From Methylophaga thalassica MP (lineage in GTDB: Bacteria > Pseudomonadota > Gammaproteobacteria > Nitrosococcales > Methylophagaceae): a stretch of 64,000 nucleotides of DNA. Numbering within the stretch: position 1 is the first letter of the stretch; each line of letters starts with the position of its first letter. The translations under genes and the position numbers were made by a program. The notes under the pieces were generated by a model. It worked only from the letters and a program-made list of their open reading frames with translations. It was not told the DNA's origin and made no database searches. Location: contig NZ_AFIG01000003.1 in NCBI RefSeq assembly GCF_000214595.1, forward strand, positions 186,001 to 250,000. The letters run 5' to 3'. Shown piece after piece: positions 1-7,154 of this stretch.

Positions 1-260
1 ATTTGGGTGGTTGAAATGACAGATACCATCCAGAGAGGAAGGTCAGTACTGATACGATAAAAGACCCACTGTCCCTGACGTCTATCCTGTATAAGTCCGC
101 AATTTCTGAGTTGAGCTAAATGTCTTGAGATTTTAGGTTGGATTTCATTTAACGCCTCAGTCAACTCACAAACACACAGCTCATCTTGTTTGTAAATTAA
201 TAAAATGCAACGTAAACGAGTTTCATCGGAGAGACATTTATAAAAATCTATTGGGCTCAT
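1..260 (-). CDS. arsR: ArsR-family transcriptional repressor, C-terminus cut by window edge
   Basis: The minus strand reads from an ATG at 260 to the window edge, 86 codons with no stop. The product begins MSPIDFYKCLSDETRLRCIL and contains ELCVCELTEAL followed by QPKISRHLAQLRNCGLI and a QGQWVFYRI wing. This is the winged-helix layout of the ArsR/SmtB family. The CVC pair in the ELCVCEL segment corresponds to the metalloid-binding cysteines of classical ArsR, so As(III) or Sb(III) sensing is plausible. Its start codon shares one base with the stop of the upstream ArsC-like gene (TAATG), which indicates translational coupling. It probably represses its own operon and the divergent pstS-like gene through the palindrome near 784-803. 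The family is certain; the ligand is inferred. Confidence 0.9.
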   Translation of the reverse strand, partial: MSPIDFYKCLSDETRLRCILLIYKQDELCVCELTEALNEIQPKISRHLAQLRNCGLIQDRRQGQWVFYRISTDLPLWMVSVISTTQ

Positions 261-652
261 TACTCTATTCCAGGTTTGGACTTAACTAAGGTAAATAAAT
301 GAATACGGTTACTCAGCTCTCTTATGACAGAAATCCAAGAAGCCATATTTTGTGGAAGAGATATAATATCTAGATGCCAGCACAGTTGCTTGGAGCTGCC
401 ATCGTTCTGAGGACAACTCTCAGATTGTTTATCACATAACTGGATTGAGAAATCGTATTGTTCGGTGAGACTCATAGGTGTTGTTTGATGAGGTATTAGC
501 TTTGAGTAAGCTATTGCCTCTGACACCTCAGTATCTAATGTGATGTCATGACAATATCCTCGGAAGTCATTTCCGCCTGCTTTATTCAACAATAAAGTAG
601 CCAGATAAGCATAAACAGGATTTTCTTGGCATTGGAAACAAATTTTTTGCAT
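260..652 (-). CDS. ArsC-like (low-molecular-weight phosphatase fold) protein lacking the catalytic P-loop arginine
   Basis: A 130-residue protein read just before arsR. The start KICFQCQENPVYAYLATLLL aligns with the P-loop and first helix of thioredoxin-type arsenate reductases, where the motif is C-x5-R. Here Cys8 and Asn11 are kept, but the arginine position is Tyr14. Further on, YDFSIQLCDKQSESCP and QLCWHLDI match the family segments DYVITVCD..E.CP and HW...DP, so the second cysteine region and an Asp are retained. The pattern suggests a folded but catalytically dead arsenate reductase, perhaps an oxyanion-binding or sensory partner of the coupled ArsR. No strong Shine-Dalgarno site precedes the ATG. 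It could also be a decaying arsC, but the frame is intact and coupled to arsR. Fold assignment is fairly confident; function is inferred. Confidence 0.65.
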   Translation of the reverse strand: MQKICFQCQENPVYAYLATLLLNKAGGNDFRGYCHDITLDTEVSEAIAYSKLIPHQTTPMSLTEQYDFSIQLCDKQSESCPQNDGSSKQLCWHLDIISLPQNMASWISVIRELSNRIHLFTLVKSKPGIE

Positions 653-783
653 TTCTATTCAGTTTCGCTGGTCGATTAAATATATGATATTTGATATATA
701 TTTCATTAATATTACACATAAAATAAAACTATAAAACCGCATAAATATAATGATTTCTGTAGTATAACATTAAGAGCAAACTA

Positions 784-803
784 ATATATGAAATTTCATA
801 TAT
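784..803. promoter_or_regulatory. 20-bp perfect palindrome in the arsR/pstS-like divergent promoter region
   Basis: ATATATGAAATTTCATATAT is a perfect palindrome lying between the divergent ArsC-like/arsR genes and the pstS-like gene. A related imperfect copy, ATATGATATTTGATATAT, sits near 682-699. ArsR/SmtB dimers bind AT-rich inverted repeats of this kind, so this is the most likely operator for the local ArsR. The whole 653-885 interval is very AT-rich and should hold both divergent promoters. Confidence 0.5.
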
Positions 804-885
804 ATGTAACATGACATATATATATTCCTTCTACTCAATTCTCAGCAACGCTATTGAAATGCTCACCACAAATAAAGGAATAGTC

Positions 886-1932
886 ATGAAATCGTTTATT
901 AGAAATAGTATTTATATCGGTATTGTCTTCACTTCACTCGGTTTGACAGCGTGTGGTTCCGAATCCTCTTCGTCGGTCACGACGAATGCTGATAATGCTG
1001 CCAAGAGTATTGTTATCTCGGGCTCCACCTTTGCTCGCCCATTTTTTGAGAATGTATTAGAGAAATACAAAATACGAGATCAAAGCACCCAATATGCTTA
1101 TCATTCGATCGGTAGTGGAGCAGGCATTGAACAGTTCATAACTGGCGAAGCCGATATCGGAACAACAGATGCCCCTATCAACACAGCAGAATCCAGTCGC
1201 CTGAAAGAGGGGTATGAAGAGATTATTATCACCTCTGGCATGATTAGCATTGCATACAATATTGATGGAGTTAATACACCTTTAAACCTACCAAGAGATG
1301 TATATACAGATATTTTCCTTGGGAAAATAACCCAGTGGAATGACCCTCGAATACAATCTGCTAATGCTGATATCAGTTTGCCGAAAAGTCATATTCAACT
1401 CATTACGCGTTCCGATAGCAGCGGTACAACCTATGCTTTTGCTCAACACCTTTCAGCAATCAGCCCAGAATGGAAAAACACGTTCGGTGCCCATAAAGTC
1501 ATAGACTGGCCGGGAAAGGCGATGAAAACTAAGGGGAATGAAGGCGTGTCTCAACGATTATCTATTACAAAAAACAGTATTGGTTATGTTGAGTTTGGCT
1601 TTGCAAAACAACTTGGATTAAAAATGGCACGACTAGAGAATAAACATGGAAAGTTTCTTTTGCCTGACATTAAATCAGGTCAAGTCAGTTTTAATGATGA
1701 GCAGTACCCTGAATCTGAGGAACGTGCTTCATCAATTAGTGATCCTGATGGCTATCCAATCGTGACATATATATGGGCTTTGATACGTAAAGACTACAGC
1801 GATCCTAGAAAAACAGAAAAAGTTCGAGACTTAATAAAATGGACGCTTAATGACGGTCAAAAACTTGCTGAGGATTTGTATTACCTCCCATTATCTGAAC
1901 AGATTATTCGATCAGAACAATCAAAATTATGA
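886..1932 (+). CDS. PstS-family phosphate/oxyanion-binding lipoprotein
   Basis: A 348-residue periplasmic binding lipoprotein. The ATG at 886 is chosen because AAAGGA lies upstream and the protein then starts with a clean lipoprotein signal ending LTAC (Cys23). An in-frame upstream extension to 811 would put about 25 odd residues before the signal. PstS hallmarks are SGSTFARPFFENVL, SIGSGAGIEQF, GEADIGTTDAPI and RSDSSGTT, the phosphate-contacting serine/threonine loops. No pstCAB transporter genes follow, so it may hand ligand to a transporter elsewhere or act as a sensor. The neighbouring ArsR and ArsC-like genes suggest control by arsenic, or a role in discriminating phosphate from arsenate. 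The family call is confident; the link to arsenic is inference. Confidence 0.85.
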   Translation: MKSFIRNSIYIGIVFTSLGLTACGSESSSSVTTNADNAAKSIVISGSTFARPFFENVLEKYKIRDQSTQYAYHSIGSGAGIEQFITGEADIGTTDAPINTAESSRLKEGYEEIIITSGMISIAYNIDGVNTPLNLPRDVYTDIFLGKITQWNDPRIQSANADISLPKSHIQLITRSDSSGTTYAFAQHLSAISPEWKNTFGAHKVIDWPGKAMKTKGNEGVSQRLSITKNSIGYVEFGFAKQLGLKMARLENKHGKFLLPDIKSGQVSFNDEQYPESEERASSISDPDGYPIVTYIWALIRKDYSDPRKTEKVRDLIKWTLNDGQKLAEDLYYLPLSEQIIRSEQSKL

Positions 1933-2159
1933 CCATGCATAAAATTATATTTCTATAAATGTATGTCTTATTTAAGAGTGAAAGGATTATCAGGAATCAT
2001 CGCCGTCGTCAGTTGTCGCACTGATCAATGCGTTGATTCATCTAAAGATAAGCTGTGTGCAAAATCTAATGACATGAATAAAAAGCATTTCACACTATAC
2101 AAACATGTGCATTGCTATCTTTAGTTGAATTTGAATTTACCACTGTCAAGGAGATATAG

Positions 2160-2624
2160 ATGAGTAACGATATTCGAAAAACCATGTGGAAAGCGATGAG
2201 TGACAGTCCTTTTCTGATGATCGGGCTGGATCACTCGCTGCAACACAGTGAACCCATGACAGCACAATTAGATGAAAATGCCGATAGTGAGTTCTGGTTT
2301 TACACGACTAAAACTAATCGAATAGCAGAAGGCGGACCAGCGAAAGCGACTTTTGTGAGTAAAGATAACAAAGTGTTTGCATCCATCCGTGGCGTATTAA
2401 AACCTGAAACGGATGAAGCGGTGATTGATAAATACTGGTCAAAAATGGCCGCATCCTGGTATGACCAAGGACGTGAGGATCCATCTCTACTTATGATGCG
2501 TTTTGAATTAGATGATGCGGAAGTTTGGATTTCAGATCCAAGCATTAAAGGCCTATTTAAACTATTCACCGATGGCAAAGTGGAGCCAGACATGATGGGG
2601 GAACATAAAAAAATCGGTCTCTAA
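2160..2624 (+). CDS. Pyridoxamine 5'-phosphate oxidase-like FMN-binding split-barrel protein (general stress protein 26-like)
   Basis: A 154-residue protein preceded by AAGGAGATATAG, a strong ribosome binding site. It has the split-barrel pattern of the general stress protein 26 subgroup: PFLMIGLD, PMTAQLDE, EFWFYTTKTNRIAEG, KATFVSKDNKVFASIRG, then a WSKMAASWYDQGREDPSLLMMRFE segment typical of this subgroup. Such proteins bind FMN or FAD; their substrate is generally unknown. It stands alone and ends in a strong terminator. The family is confident; the physiological role is not known. Confidence 0.85.
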   Translation: MSNDIRKTMWKAMSDSPFLMIGLDHSLQHSEPMTAQLDENADSEFWFYTTKTNRIAEGGPAKATFVSKDNKVFASIRGVLKPETDEAVIDKYWSKMAASWYDQGREDPSLLMMRFELDDAEVWISDPSIKGLFKLFTDGKVEPDMMGEHKKIGL

Positions 2625-2647
2625 TCTCACGACTTTTCTGCCATATA

Positions 2648-2684
2648 AAAAAAGCCCTGCTCGCTCTGAGCAGGGCTTTTTTAA
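2648..2684. terminator. Bidirectional intrinsic terminator
   Basis: A 10-bp perfect stem (AGCCCTGCTC / GAGCAGGGCT) with a 5-base loop is flanked by an A run on the left and a T run on the right. It can therefore end the plus-strand gene at 2624 and the minus-strand gene ending at 2726. Confidence 0.9.
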
Positions 2685-2725
2685 TGCCACTACGCTGGGT
2701 CCACACTCGCACTGGTCAAATAAAA

Positions 2726-3223
2726 CTAATCGTAATAGATAAAGGGCTCTGTTTCATGCTCAGGCAAGTTATGAATATAATGCTTATCTGAATAAGCAGT
2801 GCACTTGAGGTCAGCCAGAAGACGCTGGTCTTTCACCACATAAATACCGCCTAACTCCACCTTCTCTCTGATACCCGCCTCAGCATCTAACCATTCGCCA
2901 TTGGTAATGCCGGAATAGACAATATAGTCATAACGTCCATTTGAGAATCGTAAACGTCCTTCGCCACCACCACTATAGGCTGTTGAACTAAATTGCACTG
3001 GTGCGTGAAGTTCCAGCTCAATCTGATTTGGTTTGCCATAACGATAAACTAATGTGTCCTGTTTAGTGACACACACTGAAACCTGTTTAGACTTAATATC
3101 GCAGCTAAAAGAAACCGTCTCCTGTTCACCACAGTCATTCTCAGCACTGAGGTCGCCACATAAAAAAAGCAGTGACAGGAGACCGAGGATTGTGCCCGGC
3201 CAATAAAAAGCAGCTTGTTTCAT
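2726..3223 (-). CDS. Secreted protein of unknown function
   Basis: A 165-residue protein with a hydrophobic signal segment (about residues 8-26) and an AEN signal-peptidase site, followed by DCGEQETVSFSC. The mature part has six cysteines, a beta-rich composition and a GGGEGRLRFSNGRYDYIVYSG segment. No function can be read from it. Its start overlaps the DUF202 gene upstream by 4 bp (ATGA), so the two are co-transcribed and translationally coupled. It is most likely periplasmic. Confidence 0.75.
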   Translation of the reverse strand: MKQAAFYWPGTILGLLSLLFLCGDLSAENDCGEQETVSFSCDIKSKQVSVCVTKQDTLVYRYGKPNQIELELHAPVQFSSTAYSGGGEGRLRFSNGRYDYIVYSGITNGEWLDAEAGIREKVELGGIYVVKDQRLLADLKCTAYSDKHYIHNLPEHETEPFIYYD

Positions 3224-3591
3224 GAGCCGGCCACGTTAAATAAGGAAACGGCTAAAGCCAAGCTGAGTATTGCCACGATAAGATTGGCTAAAATCCCCCA
3301 ACGTGCTTTATAACCTTCCGGAATTTCTGATTCGCTTAATTGTTTCAGCACGATCCCGTATTGATAGGAGGAAACAAGCGCACATACAGCCCCGAGAAGA
3401 ATAAATGCCAGCCCCAGAATGAACGTTGATGAAGTGGTATGTGGTGTTTGCTGTCCCTGCATGACAGCCAGTAGCAGCCCTGCTCTCTCGACAACAAAGC
3501 CAAAGGCAATCATGGCAAGACTGGTGCGGTTCCAGGCTAATAATGTGCGTTCCGCAGCAAACAACACTCTTGGATCATCTAAATAAGACAT
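3220..3591 (-). CDS. DUF202/YidH-family inner-membrane protein
   Basis: A small membrane protein with the DUF202 signature DPRVLFAAERTLLAWNRTSLA, followed by three hydrophobic helices. The ATG at 3591 is preferred, giving 123 residues, because GGAAG lies upstream of it. A GTG six codons earlier (3609) lacks a ribosome binding site. YidH-type proteins are of unknown function. It overlaps the downstream secreted-protein gene by 4 bp, forming a two-gene operon. Confidence 0.85.
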   Translation of the reverse strand: MSYLDDPRVLFAAERTLLAWNRTSLAMIAFGFVVERAGLLLAVMQGQQTPHTTSSTFILGLAFILLGAVCALVSSYQYGIVLKQLSESEIPEGYKARWGILANLIVAILSLALAVSLFNVAGS

Positions 3592-3852
3592 ATCAAATCG
3601 TTCTTCCACTCAAGATTTACACAGAGCATAAACCATATCGTCAAATGACGAAGATAACCACCAAGAAATTGAAAACATACCTCTACTTCACTTCAGTCTG
3701 ATTGTGGACATTTTCTCTCACTGTATGCTTACATCATCAGGCATTGATAAAAATATCTGTTGTAAAAATAGGTAAAACAACAAGGCATCGACTTGACTCA
3801 AAGACGCTATCGCGTTTCACTGAACATCCAGCCAATTAAATAGGAGGTTGAA

Positions 3853-4107
3853 ATGATTTCAACTGAAATTAAGGAAGCTCGGTCAATTCAAGACGTTGTT
3901 CAATTAATCGATCATGGTGGAACGAACAGTGACTCGCCAGAAGAAGTCGCGGGCACGTATGCTTATCTGGCGGTAATAGATTCAGACCACGTCAACAAAG
4001 AACATGCTAAATCCCAATTAGATCAACTTATCGAAGCAGGCGCAAAATTTGATTATGACCTTGCTTTGGAATATGCAGAATCCCATCTCATCGAATCACA
4101 ACATTAA
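3853..4107 (+). CDS. Small acidic protein of unknown function
   Basis: An 84-residue soluble, acidic and probably helical protein with no signal peptide or membrane segment. It is preceded by a very strong ribosome binding site (TAGGAGGTTGAA) and followed directly by a strong terminator, so it is a single-gene transcript and most likely real. I do not recognise the family. The 240 bases before it carry no other readable gene. Confidence 0.7.
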   Translation: MISTEIKEARSIQDVVQLIDHGGTNSDSPEEVAGTYAYLAVIDSDHVNKEHAKSQLDQLIEAGAKFDYDLALEYAESHLIESQH

Positions 4108-4112
4108 TACTT

Positions 4113-4163
4113 AAAAACAAGCCCTATGCACGTCTGTGAAAAGTGCCATAGGGCTTGTTTTTA
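4113..4163 (+). terminator. Intrinsic terminator
   Basis: AAAACAAGCCCTATG pairs with CATAGGGCTTGTTTT around a loop of about 20 bases and ends in a T run, directly after the 84-residue protein gene. Confidence 0.85.
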
Positions 4164-4355
4164 TCTATACGGTTTATATTTCTACTCAGTGATTGATGTA
4201 TCACAATACTCCTGACAAAAAACAAACATCATGACTAGATCACTGAATTAAAATAAGAAACTTGCAGTTATCCACAATTACTATATTCTGGCTAACTCTC
4301 GTTTTGTCATTTATCCCATATAACTGGCTCAGCTCCCATTGCTTTATCAGGATAA

Positions 4356-5012
4356 ATGATGACCAAGCCCATTCGTGTTCGTTACCAGACAATTGAAGTC
4401 GGTGACATGGATATTCACCTTTGTACTCTTCGTGACAAACAGCAATTTAGTGACCCTGAGGGTGAAGCCGATAATATGGGTATCTCTTCAGCTACCTGGC
4501 CCCTGTTCGGTGTTGTCTGGCCTTCCAGCATTGTGCTTGCCAATCATATGCTGGATTACGATATTAGGAATAAACGTATCCTTGAAATTGGTTGTGGTAT
4601 GGCCTTATCCAGCTTATTACTCAATGAACGCATGGCCGATATCACCGCGACTGACTACCACCCTGAAGTTAATCATTTTCTTGATCGAAACACCGATCTC
4701 AACAGTGGGAAGAATATTGCTTTTGAACAAGTGGACTGGGCAAATGATGAAAGTGATTTGGGCAAGTTTGATTTAATTATCGGTAGCGATCTGCTTTATG
4801 AAGATGAGCATGTCCTGTTGCTGGCCAACTTCATCAATAACCATGCGAATCATCACTGTGACATTATTCTGGTCGATCCGGACAGGGGCCGAAAAAACAA
4901 ACTGGATCGGGAAATGATCGCATTTGGCTTTACCAGTAGTTATATAAAGCCTGAACACACTGACTATTTAGAAGAAAGCTATAAGGGCTCTATCCTAAGA
5001 TTCTCTCGCTAA
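4356..5012 (+). CDS. Class I SAM-dependent methyltransferase (lysine-methyltransferase-like, Methyltransf_16 type)
   Basis: A 218-residue protein with a Rossmann-type SAM site: motif I ILEIGCGMALSSLLL (about residues 71-85), acidic motif II ADITATDYHPE, and a motif IV-like FDLIIGSDLLYE. The WPLFGVVWPSS segment before motif I and the DLLYE motif resemble the METTL21/Methyltransf_16 group of protein-lysine methyltransferases. The substrate cannot be deduced. Two ATG codons stand side by side at the start (4356 and 4359), both served by AGGATAA. It is a single gene facing the membrane-protein gene at 5023-5487. Confidence 0.8.
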   Translation: MMTKPIRVRYQTIEVGDMDIHLCTLRDKQQFSDPEGEADNMGISSATWPLFGVVWPSSIVLANHMLDYDIRNKRILEIGCGMALSSLLLNERMADITATDYHPEVNHFLDRNTDLNSGKNIAFEQVDWANDESDLGKFDLIIGSDLLYEDEHVLLLANFINNHANHHCDIILVDPDRGRKNKLDREMIAFGFTSSYIKPEHTDYLEESYKGSILRFSR

Positions 5013-5022
5013 AACTATCTTT

Positions 5023-5487
5023 TTATTGCGGCGTAATCCCCGCTACTTTCAACTTCCCACGCCGCACTTTGCTCATCGCGATCGTCGACGAAATCAGTAA
5101 TGGTGTCACTACCAATAGAGTCGGCACAATCGCAATGCGTGTAAAGGCAATCATCATGATGGAACGTAATTGCGGATCTTTTTGAAACGATATCATCAGA
5201 GTACTGAGCAGCTCTATCGAAATCGAGATGCAGTAAGCAATTAATACGATACGACAGCGTTTCCAGACAATATGCCAGTGTGCATTGATTAACGGGGTTT
5301 GATGAACGTGTTTCGACCGATACCATATATACAGAATCACTGATAAAGAGCAAACGATGGCAATGGGTAACAATATTGTTTCCAATCCCATCAATAAAGA
5401 ACCGATCGGCAACAACAGATTAAAGACCAGCAGATTAAATACCAATAATTGATGAGGGATCACAGCCCTGGCTTGCTCGTTAAGCAT
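5023..5487 (-). CDS. Integral membrane protein of unknown function
   Basis: A 154-residue protein with about four hydrophobic segments: VFNLLLPIGSLLMGL, ILLPIAIVCSLSVILYIW, IVLIAYCISISIELLSTLMI and IAIVPTLLVVTPLLI. It ends in a basic tail, KVRRGKLKV. A clear ribosome binding site (TGGAGGTGTAGAT) precedes the ATG. No family was recognised. Confidence 0.7.
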   Translation of the reverse strand: MLNEQARAVIPHQLLVFNLLVFNLLLPIGSLLMGLETILLPIAIVCSLSVILYIWYRSKHVHQTPLINAHWHIVWKRCRIVLIAYCISISIELLSTLMISFQKDPQLRSIMMIAFTRIAIVPTLLVVTPLLISSTIAMSKVRRGKLKVAGITPQ

Positions 5488-5788
5488 ATCTACACCTCCA
5501 TTGTATTAAGCACAAAACACAGACTTATAGCAGATGACTAATAGCGTTAAGTGTAGCGCTATCAAATTAAAATTTGTTGACGATGATAGCTCTAAATGCA
5601 TTTAAGCATTTATGGCTAAAAACGAAGCGTCACAGCTTGATAATCAACACTGGAACTGAATAAGAAAATGACATCATTACCTAGTGAGCTTTTGTTCATT
5701 CTGGTCACTGAACACTAAGACCAACGGCGGCGAATCCGTGCAGCCTGTTGGTCTCTGGTATAAGCGTTTATTGAAAGCATCATCGCAT
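5488..5788. other. Intergenic stretch with one hairpin
   Basis: There is no convincing gene here. AGACCAAC (5718-5725) pairs with GTTGGTCT (5747-5754) around a partly pairable GC-rich loop, just beyond the 3' end of the acuI-like gene. It lacks a T run on either strand, so it may be a weak terminator or a 3'-end stabilising hairpin. Confidence 0.4.
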
Positions 5789-6796
5789 TCACAAGCTCAT
5801 ATCCACCACGATTCTGCCACGAATTTTTCCGGCAAGAATCTGCTGAGCGGCATCGGGGACCGCATCAAGCGGAATCACTTGAATCAGTTGTTCCAAGGTC
5901 TTCAGATCGATGTCTTCTGACATGCGACTCCACGCTCTTTTCCGCAACCAAGACGGACACATTACGGAATCAATGCCTAACAGGTTCACACCACGCAGTA
6001 TGAATGGCAGCACGGTACTCGGCAGACTGGCTCCACCGGCTAAACCACAGGCGGCAACGCTGCCCCGGTACTGAGTTTGACGAAGAATACTAGCGAGGGT
6101 TTCACCACCCACTGAATCAATCGCACCAGCCCAACGTTCGGAGTCCAGAGGTCTGCCACTTGGCGACGATAATTCCTCTCTATGAATGATCTCAGATGCG
6201 CCAAGACTCTTTAGATACTCTCCCTGTTCTTCGATTCTGCCAGTCGATGCGACGACGTTATACTGACGTTTGGCTAGTAACGAAATGGCGATGGACCCCA
6301 CCCCACCAGAGGCACCTGTCACTAATACAGGTCCAGAGTCGGGAAGCACCTTATGATCTTCAAGCGACAATGTCGCTAGCATGGCCGTAAAACCAGCGGT
6401 ACCTAAAGCCATGCAATGCATGGCGCTGAGTCCTTCAGGTATTAACTCCGCCCATTCAGGTTTAACTTTGGCAAATCCGGCATAGCCACCGGAAACCTGC
6501 TCGCCCACACCCCATCCAGTGACAAAAACCTGGTCACCCGCTTTGAATTTTGTGCTCTCACCGGCGTCTTCAACCACACCAGCCAAGTCGATTCCTGGAA
6601 CGATAGGAAACGACCTCAACACTTTGCCTTTACCTGTAACAGCAAGCCCATCTTTGTAATTCAAACTAGAATGGGTAACACGAATTAGAAGATCCCCACC
6701 TTGATTCGGTAAAGCATCCACATTTTCCAGTTCTATAAGGTTTGCTTGAGACTCCTTATCCTCTACTAGCAAGGCTGAAAATGTGTTTTTAGACAT
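5789..6796 (-). CDS. acuI: AcuI/YhdH-type acrylyl-CoA reductase (medium-chain dehydrogenase/reductase)
   Basis: A 335-residue zinc-independent MDR-family oxidoreductase. The N-terminus NYKDGLAVTGKGKV and PGIDLAGVV match the YhdH/AcuI group. The NADPH-binding Rossmann segment is VLVTGASGGVGSIAISLLAK, and GRIVVDM ends the protein. AcuI reduces acryloyl-CoA to propionyl-CoA, which detoxifies acrylate and in marine bacteria is often linked to DMSP use. No DMSP genes are nearby. The ATG at 6796 is preferred over an upstream TTG. It is a single gene; the island described below begins in its upstream region. Confidence 0.88.
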   Translation of the reverse strand: MSKNTFSALLVEDKESQANLIELENVDALPNQGGDLLIRVTHSSLNYKDGLAVTGKGKVLRSFPIVPGIDLAGVVEDAGESTKFKAGDQVFVTGWGVGEQVSGGYAGFAKVKPEWAELIPEGLSAMHCMALGTAGFTAMLATLSLEDHKVLPDSGPVLVTGASGGVGSIAISLLAKRQYNVVASTGRIEEQGEYLKSLGASEIIHREELSSPSGRPLDSERWAGAIDSVGGETLASILRQTQYRGSVAACGLAGGASLPSTVLPFILRGVNLLGIDSVMCPSWLRKRAWSRMSEDIDLKTLEQLIQVIPLDAVPDAAQQILAGKIRGRIVVDMSL

Positions 6797-6857
6797 TAGC
6801 GACAACTCTCTTTCTCTTGTTTATTGTGTTAAGTGGCGTGTTTAATTAGCCAACTAT

Positions 6858-6899
6858 ATACAGGCAGGCTTCTGCTCCAGCAGCTATCAGTCCTGACAA
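6858..6899 (-). pseudogene. Short relic matching the 3' part of the ybbP-like permease gene
   Basis: This 42-bp stretch matches 12757-12802 inside the intact permease gene in the same orientation. It differs by one 3-bp deletion and a few substitutions. On the minus strand it still reads LLSGLIAAGAEACLY, against LFSGLIAAAGAEACLY in the intact gene, and the differences are mostly synonymous. It lies on the opposite side of the cassette island from the intact gene. It is a decayed or partly duplicated gene end, not a functional feature. Confidence 0.7.
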
Positions 6900-6958
6900 C
6901 AAAGGGTAATCAAGGAGTCAGGTACTGACGGCTCGCTTGATGAAGTTAAATCAAACAG

Positions 6959-6991
6959 TCTGACCCTATTGATTCTCTGACCCTATTGATT
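6959..6991. repeat. Two tandem copies of a 16-bp repeat at the island edge
   Basis: TCTGACCCTATTGATT occurs twice (6959-6974 and 6976-6991), separated by one base. It sits immediately outside the attC-like end of the large cassette. GGGTCAGA-type repeats of this sort are often seen near REP-associated transposases, but no transposase is present here. Confidence 0.7.
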
Positions 6992-6996
6992 TTCAT

Positions 6997-7069
6997 AGAT
7001 AACGCTCGCAACACCGGACAATTTGGAGCGAAGTGGAAAATTGTTCCAAATGCTTGCGCTTGTTATACG
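6997..7069 (-). other. attC recombination site of the 4.8-kb cassette
   Basis: Read on the minus strand it starts with the inverse core CGTATAAC and ends in GCG^TTATC (cut after 7003). The arms CGCAAGCATTTGGAACAATTT-like and CGCAACACCGGACAATTT-like form an imperfect hairpin with unpaired single bases, as in folded attC sites. The inverse core is the exact 8-base complement of GTTATACG at the start of this cassette (11788-11781). That is the relation expected if the cassette was once circular and inserted by an integron integrase. Confidence 0.75.
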
Positions 7070-7091
7070 TGACCTGAACCATCTTCGCTAT

Positions 7092-7115
7092 GTCCAAGTT
7101 CGGCCATAAGCGGAC
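7092..7115. repeat. 24-bp quasi-palindrome, left copy flanking the large defence-like gene
   Basis: It starts with GTCC, ends in GGAC and matches 19 of 24 bases of the reverse complement of 11744-11767. The two copies bracket the 1519-residue gene inside the same cassette. They may be transcription or processing signals, or ends of an older insertion. Confidence 0.5.
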
Positions 7116-7154
7116 AATTTCAATATCAACCATTCACCAACAAGAAGAGACTCT

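Noticed and set aside
1977-2123. Short GTG-started frame of 48 codons with several cysteines
   Set aside because: No ribosome binding site and no recognisable signal or motif; probably noncoding sequence before the next gene.
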